Assembly (NCBI RefSeq): GCF_018873765.1
Contig: NC_057921.1
Coordinates: 67,073,557 to 67,137,556, forward strand
Origin: Telopea speciosissima
Lineage: Eukaryota; Streptophyta; Magnoliopsida; Proteales; Proteaceae
DNA length: 64,000 nucleotides
Direction of reading: 5' to 3'
Shown here: positions 36,013-48,600 of the stretch, piece by piece
Layout of the letters: each line of letters begins with the position of its first letter
Position numbering within the stretch: the first letter of the stretch is position 1
Program-made: the position numbers and the translations under genes
Notes under the pieces: model-generated
The model's input: only the letters and a program-made list of their open reading frames with translations
The model's database searches: none
Told to the model about the DNA's origin: nothing

Positions 36013-36525
36013 CTACATGGACTCGAATAACAGAAACTCTGGCGAATGCTCAGACGTCATCTCCGGCCAAAACTCGCCGCCTCCGCTCATCAACTCAGGC
36101 AACTCAATCTGACCCCAGAAATCATCTCCATCACTGTTGGGTTTATCGATCTTTTCCTTCTCCGACATTACCGATTTCGCCGCTGCAGCAGCTGCCCTTT
36201 GAATGTCCCTAGCGGCTGACGTGGAAGGCCGAGGAAGTAACTCAACCTCTTCAGGGAAATTAAGAAGAGCTTTACATCCTTTTAGGAAATAAGCAGCGAC
36301 ATCATAAGCCCTAGCGGCCATCTCAGGTGTGGGGAAAGAGCCAAGCCATATTCTGGACTTCTTCCTTGGTTCCCTGATTTCTGACACCCATTTTCCCCAT
36401 CGTCTCTTCCTCACGCCTCTGTACACTAGATGCCTTGTACCTCCATCTCCGGCGTCGGAATTCCGTCTAGTCTCTGGCAATTTCTTCGTCGGAGGATAGG
36501 CAGGTGAGGTTTTCTCGTTCTCCAT
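36013..36525 (-). CDS. AP2/ERF transcription factor, DREB A-4 (TINY/ERF group III)-like, 170 aa
   Basis: Nuclear single-AP2-domain factor, single exon. The AP2 domain spans about 34-92: [20 protein letters not shown], then [20 protein letters not shown], then a [10 protein letters not shown] end. Val at the DREB-diagnostic position (WVSEIREP) and the block following the domain ([20 protein letters not shown]) match TINY and ERF038-like proteins of DREB subgroup A-4, which bind DRE/CRT and some ERE elements. The N-terminus is short and Lys/Pro-rich. The C-terminus is acidic and ends with an EFLLFESM tail, likely an activation region. Within the domain [13 protein letters not shown] is slightly unusual, where related proteins usually have SIKG or AIKG. 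The start ATG at 36525 gives [11 protein letters not shown]. No EAR motif is visible. Which TINY-clade member it is cannot be said. Confidence 0.93.
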   Translation of the reverse strand: MENEKTSPAYPPTKKLPETRRNSDAGDGGTRHLVYRGVRKRRWGKWVSEIREPRKKSRIWLGSFPTPEMAARAYDVAAYFLKGCKALLNFPEEVELLPRPSTSAARDIQRAAAAAAKSVMSEKEKIDKPNSDGDDFWGQIELPELMSGGGEFWPEMTSEHSPEFLLFESM

Positions 36526-36594
36526 TGGAATGGAAGCGGAGAGGTAACAGTTGTGTTCTGTTCTGTAGTTTTCATTTTGGCGATTTGCGTAAAA

Positions 36595-36603
36595 AATTTA
36601 TAG
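36595..36603 (-). promoter_or_regulatory. TATA box candidate of the ERF gene
   Basis: CTATAAATT on the minus strand lies about 70 bp upstream of the ERF ATG, a plausible TATA position with a short leader. TGGGCTTGGGCC-type site II words are found about 100 bp further upstream at 36697-36710. Confidence 0.5.
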
Positions 36604-37159
36604 GGGTAAGGGGAATGAGTGAAATTACGATGATATCCTCTTATCGATTATCAAGGAGACAAGGATCTGTCCTTTCTGCTCTATAGCTAATAAATGATGT
36701 GGGCTTGGGCCGCTTGGCTGGAAAGTACACTGGACAATGAACTTACATCGACCCTATCCAAACATCCCCCAGTACTCGGAGAATTGAAGTAACTGGACCC
36801 CTAGGTATTAAAAAACGCTGAATCGGGATCTGGATCGGTCTCGGCCGATTCTGATTCTGATTTAGAATATGGTTTTAAAAAAGAGTATCGGATTGGATGT
36901 AAGGGCCAATTTGTATTTGTATCGACCATTCTCAATACCTACACCTATGCATTCTTGTGTCGACGGAACGAACCAATCTATATCGGCATACTAGTATCAA
37001 TATTGGCCGAGACTGATACTTAAAACTATGATTAGGAATCGAGATCCTGCCCTAACCTTAGAAATGTAATAGGAATCAATTACTCTTATCAGCCAATCCT
37101 TAGGACTCCAAAAAACCTTGTGGTTTCCAGTGATGGGGTGTGGCGGTCAAACACGTAAG

Positions 37160-37327
37160 GGAAAACTATCTCCTCCAGTTCCTTGCCCAGCCCAGTTCCC
37201 CAGTGCTTGTAATAGGGGGGGACCCCACCTAAGCAGAGTGTTCGAACAAGGATAGGGTGGTCATTACGCCCCTTTATTATAGCACTGGGGAACTAGACCG
37301 GACAGAAATTGGAGGGGACAAAGATCC
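37160..37327. mobile_element. Family B MITE, uninterrupted copy
   Basis: The 168-bp element starts GGAAAACTATCTCCTCCAG and ends inversely with GGAGGGGACAAAGATCC. The possible 9-bp duplication is ACACGTAAG (37151-37159) and ACGCATAAG (37328-37336), seven of nine matching. Inner words AGTTCCCCAGTGCTTGTAAT and GCACTGGGGAACTAGACCGG pair with each other. Confidence 0.7.
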
Positions 37328-37832
37328 ACGCATAAGTGGTAACAAGGTTTGTGAGTTGTGACCTTCGGTTATGTGAGGTTAGAAGGGTCACAAGTGGACG
37401 TGTTAGCACAGGATTTTGGTGAGATTTTTTAACCCATCTTTATAACTTTTTTGTTGGGATCTTTTCTTCATCAACGATCAATTATGTGGTTCAGCTTAGC
37501 CTGACTAGGGTTGGACTGGTTAAGAAATAAGATCCTCTCCTTGTGGCCACGTATACACATACGAATATACGATGGAGATCTCTTCTCTCTCTCTCATGGA
37601 TTTAAATCATTGTATCGGTAATGATATCTTGATATCGGTCATCAGCCGTACTGTATCGGATCATCCATATTGGTTAGGTATTAGTATCGGTCATCGTTGT
37701 TATAATTACATATCGACCGATACGATCAGTCCGGTACCAATTCCTAAAACGATGCTCTCAGGGTTAAACTCCAGAATCGAGATCCAATCAATCTCGCTCA
37801 ATTCGAATTTCCAACCCACTTAATCGGATCTT

Positions 37833-37859
37833 TTTTTTTTTTTTTGGGTGGAAAACACC
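37833..37859 (-). mobile_element. Tiny poly(T) retro-insertion, 27 bp
   Basis: About 13-15 T followed by GGGTGGAAAACACC lies between TAATCGGATCTT (37821-37832) and TAATCAGATCTT (37860-37871), 11 of 12 matching. It looks like the extreme 3' end and poly(A) tail of a reverse-transcribed element, inserted in minus orientation. Confidence 0.55.
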
Positions 37860-38064
37860 TAATCAGATCTTACCCCATTAATAAAAAAGTTCAGAGAATA
37901 GTTTATTTGGGATGGGCTCATTTGATTGAGTTGACGTTTCATATAACCATATCCAACCCAAAAGAGTTTGGGCTTTAGTTGAAGCCTCATGTAACTGGAT
38001 CCCATAGGCATATATAGACATATAGTACAAGTATTATGGTTATTTTTCTTCTATTTTTTTTTGG

Positions 38065-38240
38065 GGAAGCAGTTTTCTGTCTGAGAGTGTGGCCTACGTC
38101 AGCACTACCATGTGTCTATCTCTCTCCTCCTTAAAATAAGGAGGCAGAACTGTCTTTTCATACGGGGGAGGAGAGAGATAGACTCATGGGAGTACTGGTG
38201 TAGGACATATTCTCGAACAGAGTTCTTTCTTTTTCCCTTT
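38065..38240. mobile_element. Family F foldback MITE, copy 2
   Basis: The left arm GTGGCCTACGTCAGCACTAC pairs with the right arm GGGAGTACTGGTGTAGGACA. TCTATCTCTCTCCTCC and GGAGGAGAGAGATAGA form the inner stem. It is the same layout as the copy at 19500-19670. Ends approximate. Confidence 0.65.
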
Positions 38241-38269
38241 TTTTTATGACAGTTAATTTTCTGAAACTA

Positions 38270-38352
38270 GATCCTCTCCAGCGTAAGGTAATGAGAGGTA
38301 ATGGGGATCGCCCAGTGAGGCCTCTCTAGCTGACACCTGTGTTGGAGAGGAT
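38270..38352. mobile_element. Small MITE-like inverted repeat
   Basis: AGATCCTCTCCAGCGTAAGG on the left pairs with GTGTTGGAGAGGATTC on the right, around about 45 bp that includes GGGGATCGCCCAG. The AATCCTCTCC-type end resembles the ends of several other MITEs in the window. No clear target duplication. Confidence 0.5.
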
Positions 38353-39636
38353 TCAAAGGCTGCAATAACTCCCTCCCACTTGTTGCCCAGTTATTTCTAA
38401 CTTTCTATTTTCTATACTTGTTGTCTCCATTATTATTATTATTATTTTTTTGACATAAACGACGTGAGTTACAGATGCGCAAGTGTGCAATAAAATGAAT
38501 TAAATCAAAGAGTGGGGATTCTTTCCAGTTACTTGGTACTCCAAGGACTATTAAAATTTAAAGATTGCAATGTCAAGAGGAAGAATAAGAAATCAAATTG
38601 CTTACTTGCAAAACCAATCTATTGAAGTTTTTGCAACTCGCTAACTCCGAACTGATGAGGCTTACAATTTGGTATTTAAATTACTCAAACACTATAACTA
38701 CTCTACGATCAAATTGCTCACTTCCTAAAAATGAATTTGTTGAAGCCTTCACAACTCTGTTAGCCACGAACTGTTAAAACTTACAACTTAATGATAATGA
38801 ATATCTATTAAAGCAAGCCAAAAAATATATTGCTGGATAAAAATCTACTTCACACTACTCCTAAGATAAAAAAAGAAAAAAAAATATTGATTTTTGGGTG
38901 CCCATTCTTCATCGTCAGCATTCCTTTTATAGTTGCCGTTGCGGCGTTGCCTGCTGGTAACCTCTTGTAGTTATCAGGAGGTTAAGTAAGTAACTTCCCA
39001 TGATCTCCCATCTTCCTCATTGGTTGTAACCACCTCTAGGTTAGAGTATGAGCCTAACCAAAGCCGGTCTGTAGTGCCAGGAACTCAGAATTCCGATACC
39101 CACGTCCCCAGTTTTACACTATGGTTGCTTATAAGCCATGTCGCCCACCTCCCATCTCTGCGCTCTGCTGCCTTCCCTGTGTTTTTTGAAGAAGATGGTT
39201 GCAGGGAAAGTATTGGGAGGGCAAATTGAATAAGATGATGCTGGACAAATTGATAAGGATAAAATAGTCTTTTCCAAATTATAACTAACACAAGACTAAC
39301 ACCGTCAGTCAGAGGAGATCCAAGTGTAACTTCTGAAAATATAGGACGGAAAATTGTAATTAAGGTAAAGTACAGGGGAGGGGGATTAAATTTCCCCTAA
39401 ATTTAAACTGAGAGCCTTATTAGTGATTCATGGTTGAATTACTTGGGCATTTGTGGGTTAATCTGTAGTGTCTTTTTTCATCAGAGTGGATAGCAGCTTG
39501 GGCCAAGTCTTTCCTCTTTCCGATGGTTGGGTAATGGGTTGATTGCCTGATTGATTGGGTTCATTTCATATAACTGCTTCTTTTTGTCTTGAGGGTTCTT
39601 AAGGATCCATCCTCAATTTGGGATTCTTCTTTGAAA

Positions 39637-42600
39637 ATGTCTTCATCTTCAAATCTACAACCTGCCAAAGGTGGAAGAGGCAGTCATCAAAAAGCTATCT
39701 TGTCTCCGGCAATCTTATCTGAAGGTGGTAAGGGAAATTTGGAGCCTGATGAAAATGAGGACGAAGATGTAGATTTCAATCCTTTTTTGAAAGAAACCCT
39801 TTCATCTGAAGCATCTTCCAGTTTGAGTTCTGAAAACGAAGGTTTAGGTGGTGATGTGATTGATAATGTGACAAGCTCTTCTGCTCCCAATACTGCTAAT
39901 TTCTCTTCAAAATTGACAAATCAGGTTCATGATTTTGCCAGTAGAGATTCCGAATATGATGAGGAAGTTGTCATGCAAACTAGGTTATCTCCTGAAAGAT
40001 CCTGCGGGGATGAATCAGAAGTTGGCGTTCAAGAAAAACTAAAAAAGAGGAAATTGGCTGTGAGTTTTCAACAAGAAACAGAAGCTGTTACTGGAAAGGA
40101 GAATGCCTCAACTAGTGGAACTGATGCTATGAAAGAGGATTTGGCAGATCCAAGAAATCCCAGGACATCTGTTGTGGATTTAGATGAGGAAGATGCAATT
40201 TGTAGACGCACTAGGGCTCGCTATTCACTTGCCAATTTTACGCTTGATGAATTGGAAACTTTTCTTCAGGAATCAGATGACGATGCTGACCTTCGATATG
40301 CTGATGATGAGGAAGAATACAAGAAATTTCTTGCTGCTGTATTACAGGATGGGGATTGTGAAAGTCAGGCAATACAGGAGAATGAAAATTTTGTTGATGA
40401 TGAAGAAAATGATGCAGATTTTGAGATAGAAATTGAAGAGGCATTAGAGAGTGACCTTGATGAAAACCAACCAGGTAAAGGCCAAAAGAATAAGCTTGAG
40501 GGAGTTGGTCGTCGACCTGAAACCAGGCAAAATAGACGCCAAAAAGCTTCAGTTCATGGGAAAAGGAATATATTGGGACTGGCCAAGAGGCCATTACGTC
40601 CTCTATTGCCATTCATGCCGAACTCACAACTGACCCCTTTTCCAGCTCTTGATTTACCAAGGGCAACGCCTGAGACTGGTCCACATTTATCTTCTTCCTC
40701 TGCCCAATCTGATTTAATAAATGGGTTTACACGGCATCAGATAGGCCAGTTGTATTGCTTAATACATGAACACATGCAACTTCTTATTCAGGTTTTTTCT
40801 CTCTGTGTGCTTGAACCTTCTCGTCAACACATTGCCAGTGAAGTCCAGAGAATGATTTCAGAGATGGTTCACAAACGTGATGAAGTATTAGCGTGGAGAA
40901 ATGTGTCATATCCTGGTTTTTGTTTTCGTCCTCCATACATTCATTCATCAGTCTCAGATGAATTTCCCCAAATTTATCAGGGAGAGAACACTGTTGATTC
41001 ATCTTTTGCATCCAATGCACAAAAAGAATGCCCTTCAACAAATAATATGATGCCAGTTCCTCATCGCGGTTCCCATTCCGATGGAAGGAGTTATGAGCAA
41101 GCTCAAGTTAACCAAGTGAATCCCCCTCAAACTGCCAAATCTTCTCTCTGGGTGCCTCTGATTATTGGCCCTGTACTTTCTGTTCTTGATGTTGCTCCAC
41201 TGAAGTTAGTTGGCGGATATGTGGCTGAAGTTTCTACTGGTGAGTTTTGTAGATTAATATAAGCATCTATCCTTGTTTTTCCTAAGAAATGTGCTTGACC
41301 TCCATACATCTTAACTTTGGGTTGGAACTTTTTCTTTTTATTGAAACAGCTGTTCAGAAATATCAACAACGTCATGTTGAAGCTGTGTGTGCTAGTCCCT
41401 ATGAAAAAGAACCTCTTTTCCCACTTCCTAGTTTTCCGCCAATGGCCGAATCTACTAGTGAAGTTCTTAGAGGAGCAACTTCCCAGGGTCCCAATACTTC
41501 TTCTTCTCCCGGTCCTCAGCAGCCTAAGAAGACATTGGCTGCCACACTTGTTGAAAGTACCAAGAAGCAATCTGTTGCTCTTGTCCAAAAGGACATTGTT
41601 AAGTTAGTGCAAAGATTTTTTCCATTGTTCAATTCAGCATTATTTCCACATAAGCCACCCCCAGTAGCTGTTGTAAATCGAGTGCTTTTTACTGATGCAG
41701 AGGATGAGTAAGTTGCATCCTTCTTGGTTTTTGGTTGCTTGGTGCCTTTTCAATTTCATTTGTTAATTTGGTACTTTATTGCTTGTTCCCATTGACACTG
41801 GAATATCTATTATTGATTTCGAAAATTTCCAATCTACCTTAGTTCATTCGGATAGGTTTTTGGAAAAGCACTTGTGGGCTGTAGCATTTATTTGATTGCA
41901 GTAATGCAGGTCCATATTGAATTCGGTATGTTGATTGATGGGGTTTAATTTTTTATCTAAATTTCGTTGTGACAAAGCACACTAACCTGTAGGACAGATT
42001 AATGGACAACAAGCCACAGGAACATAATCACAGTAAAGAAGAGTTATGTAAACAGACAGGCAAATGGAAGATGGAATAACTCATAAATCTACCATGGGAT
42101 GGGGTTCAGAATATGGTCAAAGGCTGGTCCAAACCTTCTGTACTAGAGACTAGAATATCTTGAGAATCCAACGGTTAGGTGAAGAGTACTATGGGTGGAC
42201 AGAAAATAGAAACTTTAGGAGACAGCAAAATAGTAAGTAAAAGGAACTTGAATAACTGCAGATCAACAACATAGTTTGGCTTCAAATTCTTATGTATCGA
42301 AGCTAATAAAGAAAGGAGTAAACTCGCCAATTTTGAACTCAATCACAGGGTTGAAACCAAAGTTTCAGAGGTGGCAATTTGTAGACAAAACTAAGGAGAA
42401 AATAAGAATCGCATGATGCTGCACCTTTGAGACTTCAACAGAAATTATTGATGAAATAGGGGAAGATCCTTTAGTAGCAATGACAGGACTGAGATTTATT
42501 TTCTACCTTCAAACAACAGTCTTACAGTCCACACAAGCTATGAGTATGACTGAAAAAATAGGAAGAACAAAAAGAAGAAGGAAAAGAAGGATATGGCTTG

Positions 42601-45600
42601 GTTTCCACCAAAACCTAGGTAAGGCTTCACCACCCACCACTCCAAGGTTTCTCCATCTTGGTTGCGCTTGATCCACCACAAGGTCATTCTGCATTGAAGA
42701 GACAAAATAAGTTGACTGTCCAAAAACGTGGGAGGGGTCTCCCTTCTCTTCTAATTATTAATTTGAGTAGATATTGTCCAAAAAAAAGAAAGTCTTGGCT
42801 ACCTAGTAGCCTACAATAAAAAATAGAAACTTCCTAGGAGATCTAGTTACTATAACACAAAAGTATAATAATAACACCAAAATAGAAACTACGATGTTGC
42901 TAGTGACTTAGCAACTAAACCTGCTACGAAAAATAGGAACTAAATAGTAGCAAATCTAACATAATACTCAAGCAAGCATCTTTTAGAAGAACTCCTCTCC
43001 ACTCAAGTCACATGGGCCCACACTCTTAATCCAATCTACTATATGCGCAGGCCATATTATGTACAGAATATTGACCTTAAAGTGAACCAGATTATGGGAT
43101 TAATATGGACTGGTTTTAGCTAAACCGCGGGGGCTAGTTGGGCTGGTTCTTTCTCCTCCTATGATGGTCTGGTACTGCATCACCTTTTTTTTTTTTAATG
43201 GCTGTAAGAAATAGATCTTTCTTGCTACAAAACTGTGACTGAAAAATGGAAATCATTTGTAAACAGTGGCAAATGTGCATTTGCTTTTGCAGTAAACAGA
43301 AATGACTTTATTTACAAAGTTCTACAATAATTTCTTGGTACATAATCGATGTAATGCTATTGGACTCTAGAAATCATACCAGTTGAAACAATTCTTTTCT
43401 CATGAAAATATGTTTTAACCTAGAAAATACAATGAAGGGAGACAGGACAGCCCAAGGATGGGCAAAACCCATGAATATGGTTTTAGCCTAGAAAACACAC
43501 TGCAGGGGGACAGGATAAGAATGGGAAAAAAACTCAATAGGAAACAAAAAAGGATTCACTCTGTAGCAGTAATCTGGCATAGCCTATTCGTCCATCCCAA
43601 TATAGATGACCCCTTGTTATACTAAGCTGGCAAGGTGATCTTCAATTGCATGGAAATCTAGGGACCATTAGAATGAGATGCCTATATGAACCTAAACATC
43701 ACCTACTTTAAAATGTGTGGCAAGCTTCAGCAGTGAGAAGCTTTGCTGCATCTACCCAGTACCCAATGGCTCTGTGGAATCAGCTGCCATGATCTGTCTC
43801 TTGAGAGTTGAGACCTAGTGATTGAATAACCTTAATCCTTGGATCAGGCAAACTTCTAACTTCTTATCTCATTTCTTCATTCCTCTTACTTTCCTTTCCC
43901 TTTGTGTGGATCTCAGTTTTCCTACTTTGTTTTGAAAGGATCCATGTAGCCGTCACCATTTAGTTGGGATAAGGCTGAGTTGTTGTTGTTGCAACCCCTT
44001 CCCACCACCTCATCCTAGTACTAGAACTTAGATGTTCAACACTGTATGTTGTTGGACTTTAGGAGGTTACAGTGATACTGAGTTTTGAACCATTGCCAAT
44101 TTTGGTTTTTTAATGATGTGCAAGATGATCACTCCTCTTTGACTATGTCATTGTCAATGCTTTAATCTTTGCAACTTTCATTCTAATTTTATTGTTGTCA
44201 AGTGTCCTTAATTTTTCCTGATGCTATTTTGTGGTAAAAATAGAACTCTTTGTATTAAATTTATACTTCCTCTTCACTTTTTCTAAGTTCCATGTTGTGG
44301 CAGATTCCTGCCATAGATACTTTTAGTCTAGTACTTGGTGGTGAATTATTTGTTAAATGATATGGAGTTATGGACTTGTGTACAGATTACTTGCTTTGGG
44401 ATTGATGGAATATAACACTGACTGGAAGGCAATTCAGCAACGGTTTCTTCCTTGCAAATCTAAGCATCAGGTTTTTAATGTTCTTGACTCTTTCCTGTTT
44501 CTAATTTTGGCATATTTGCTTCTTTTGTTGCATGCTCTAGTTTTGTTTGAGCTAATTGAGTTGTATACTTTTTTTGCTTTTATTCACTGTTTTTTCATGC
44601 TAAGTCTAATTCTTTTTTTTTTTCCACAAGTATATACATATATATATATTTTTCACCCAACAACAACAACAACTCAGCCTTATCCCAACTAAATGGGGTT
44701 GGCTACATGGACCCTAAAGAAGACAAGATAATAAAGATAAAGGAAAAGACAAGGAACAAAACAACAACCACAACAAATCAGTCTTATACACAGTAACTGG
44801 GGTCAGTAATGCGGATGTTATTTTTCACCCATTTATTTTATTAATTCCTTGGTGGTTTCTTAGTTGCTCCATTAGTTATGTTGGTATCTTTATGCCCTTC
44901 TGAAGAAAATACCTACTATGTAAATTGACTAAAAAATCAAACATATCCTCTTTTATTTCTGAAAACAGCAACAAGATGATTCTTGTTATCCTTGATTAGA
45001 AATCATCCTTTTCTTGTTATCTTGTGCTAATTTGCTGGCCAGTGTGCTTATTGTGTTGTTAATTCTGAGATATCTTGGCAAATGATATAACTTTCTTGCA
45101 CCATAATGTGACAAGAGAACGAACTTTATTCACAACCCCTGCGTGCTGACCATCTATTGTTTGGTCAAGTAATAGAATGCTGACTTGATAATTAGGTGAG
45201 GTACAGTTGTCTCCATTGAGATTATGCCTATTACATATCTGCAATTAGGAAAAGTATATTCATTGATGCAATTCTTTTGGCCATATTCTTATCTCATGGA
45301 ACTATTAGTGTTAAACATGGTTGTCCATATTCCTGCTTGTTATCTCATAACGATTCTAATGTTGGATTCAGGATTGATAAATTTGACAGGTTCTGATCTT
45401 CTTAAGAATTAGCATAATTGATCCATTGTTTTTCATTTGACATGATTGATGTGTTTGACTTTGACAACGAATTACATTTGCAACTAAGTTTAGGGGAAGT
45501 TATTTTTGCCCTGTTTTTTCTGGGAGCAGCAGTTATGGGAAGCAATTATGTCCTGGGACTAAAAATATTGTGTTTTGTCTATTGGTGATTGACAGAAAGA

Positions 45601-48600
45601 TTCTAATTTTTCTGTGGTACTTTTTTTAAAGATTTTTGTTAGGCAGAAGAATCGCTGTTCTTCTAAAGCGCCTGAAAACCCAATAAAGGTACATTCAGTC
45701 TCTCACGCTTTTGGTTTTACCATTTGGTTCTCATTTCCAGAAGTATTTCCTTGTTTATTGTGTGTGTTGTACATCAAAATAATGTTTTATTTATTATTCC
45801 TTATTTTTTTCCCAAAATTGCTCAGAATAGATAGTAATTTGTCAAATTCCATATATATGGACTATCCGGTTGATGGTCCATCTTGTGGAATGTGGTTACT
45901 GATTGGATGTACCTAAGCACTCAATCAGATTTTGTACTTCTAAGCAGGCAGTTAGAAAATGGTAAATGTTCCAAAATTTTGATGTTAATTGGTTTCTTAC
46001 TGGTTTGAGTTGGGAAACATTCAGTCTTTGATTACATCGTCTTTATTGATGAACAGTTACACAAGGTAGTGAATCTGGGTGCTGTTAATTATATCATACA
46101 GGCATTGGGTTTATAACATCATTTCTCTTTCTTATAAACCTAGTAAATCTGCTTGGTTCCTTCATGCAGGCAGTTCGGCGTATGAAGACTTCTCCTTTGA
46201 CTGCTGAAGAGAAGGCACGCATTCATGAGGTGACTTGATTGGTGTATCTTTCTGGTTTCCACCTCCACTCAAATGTAATTCATATGATAGCCACTTAAAT
46301 GTTCCATTTCGCTGAATAATTCCAGGGACTTAGGGTCTTCAAGCTTGATTGGAAGTCCATATGGAAATTTATTGTTCCATATAGGGATCCATCTTTACTA
46401 CCCCGGCAATGGCGTGTTGCTCTTGGAACACAGAAGTCATATAAAAGTGATGCAGCTAAAAAAGAGAAGAGGAGATTATATGAATCCATGAGAAGAAATT
46501 CTAAAGCTGCAGGAATTGCCTGTTGCCAAATTGCGTCAGAGGAGGTAAGTTCATTTCTTGGTGATGGCTTCAGAGCCTGTAGTGCCCCCTCCAATTCCTC
46601 CCAGTTTACTTATATCAACTTGACAGGGTGACAGATATTCTCTTGGTTATGGATTAAATGTGTCAGCCTGTCGGATAGGGTTAAGCTGTATCTGGAGAAA
46701 TTTGTATGAAGAACCCTTAGAAGGTGTAAATTGTATTAAAAAGATTAAACATTCTTAGAAAGCCCAGGCTTAGATGTATACCCATAGCAACGACACCCAC
46801 ACTTGTATCCTTGCTCAAGGTTTGCTTGTCATTTTAATTACCTTAGTGCTTATCTTAAGTGCAGGATTATCCAGTTGATAATGCTTATGGAGGGAATAAC
46901 AGTGGAGATGATAATGTGGATGATGATGAAGCTTATGTACACGAGGCTTTCTTAGCTGATTGCAGACCTGGAAACTCTAGTCTCATATATTCTGAACTTC
47001 CACAATCAAGCTTTAGCAAAGGAAACAAATCTGGTGTTGGTGATGGGTATGGAGAAACTCAATCCAGCCATGGTCACATGCATGAAGTTTTGCCTTCTTC
47101 AATTTACTCTCAACATCTACAGAATACATCTTATTTTAGTAGTTACAGATATAATTCCTCGAACATTATGCTCTCCAATCAGCTGGCGTCCGATCTGGTC
47201 TCCAAATCAGCAAAAAAGCAAGTCCATTTGCGACCATACCGAGTTCGTAGAAGTAATTCTCTCCAGTTGGTCAAGTTGGCACCTGACTTACCTACTGTTA
47301 ATCTTCCTCCATCTGTTCGTGTGATCTCTCAATCAGCTTTCAGAAGTTACTGCTCTGGATCATCTTCTTTTACCAAGACTTATACTGCTGGAGGTGGTGG
47401 TGGGAGTGGACATGCTGCTGGAACAGAAGATCAAGTTGCAAGACTTAATATAGCAAGATCGGGTACCACTCATTCAATAAATGCTGGAAAGAACAAATCT
47501 TTTCCCATTAATCACAATACTGCGAATCCTTGTTCAAAAGTCTCTGGCCTACCTGTAGATCAACATGTTGCAGGGGAAAAACGTGGTGAGCTGGATCTTC
47601 AGATGCATCCATTACTGTTTCAGGCCCCTGAAGATGGCTGTTTTCCATATTACCCTTTGAACTGTGGTGCCACCTCTGGCACTTTGAGTTTGTTACCTGG
47701 GAATCAGCTTCAAGCAAATTTTGCTCTCTTCTGTAAGCCTCAATCTGTGGGTCAAATCCCCTCCACCCCTGGTACTATTGAATTCCACCCACTCTTGCAA
47801 AAAGCAGATGATGTTAGCACTGATTCTGTTCCTGCATTACCAGCTTGTCACCAATCTGTTGATCTGGAATCACTTCATGGCCACTGTGCTCAACCTCAGC
47901 ATCCAGACACTTCTGTTCTGACTGAGCCACAGGTCAGTAGTGGTCTATCTGCTTGTTGTACCAGACATGTTTGGCCTGCTAGCCCTTCTGATAAGAATAG
48001 TGAATTGGATTTGGAAATTCACCTGAGTTCTACATCAAGGAAGGAGAAAGTTATAGGAAACAGAGCTATCACAGAACATAATTCTAATGATCTAGAAATC
48101 AGTGGAGCAGAATGTGGAACTACAATGGGAAATCAAAGGTCTAATGGACCATCTTACCGAGATAGTAGCCCACATTACCATGCTGTTTCTGTTGCTTCCA
48201 AATACAGCAATAAAGAAAGCCCTCAAGGTGCTTGTCCCATGGTTCTGGCAAGCAGTAGCCTAAGTGGATGTGCTGAAGATATCACAGGGCAGCGGTCTCC
48301 TCAGGAGATTGTGATGGAACAGGAAGAATTAAGTGACTCTGATGAAGAAGTTGGAGAAAATGTAGAGTTTGAATGTGAAGAGATGGCTGACTCTGATGGG
48401 GAAGGATCGGACTTTGAACAGTTCGTCAACTTACATAATAAGGTACATCTTTTCCTTCTAATTTTCAAAAAACAAAAATATTTTTCATTAATGTGAATGG
48501 ACTATTTGCAAAAAATTGACATCCAAATCCACGAAAAGAACTGTAAGCCATACAAAAGTAACCAAAGCGACCCTATGATAACCATATAGTTAGAATCCAA

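Larger units (their letters stand above)
36604..39636. other. Spacer between the divergent ERF and GON4L-like genes
   Basis: No gene recognised. TATCGG/CCGATA-rich repeat islands occupy about 36810-37050 and 37600-37770. Four small transposable elements within it are listed separately. A plain (ATT)n tract lies at 38431-38447. The last 100 bp before 39637 are probably leader sequence of the downstream gene. Confidence 0.5.

Noticed and set aside
39589-39636. Sixteen-codon upstream extension of the GON4L-like protein
   Set aside because: It would start at a TTG; the first in-frame ATG is 39637.
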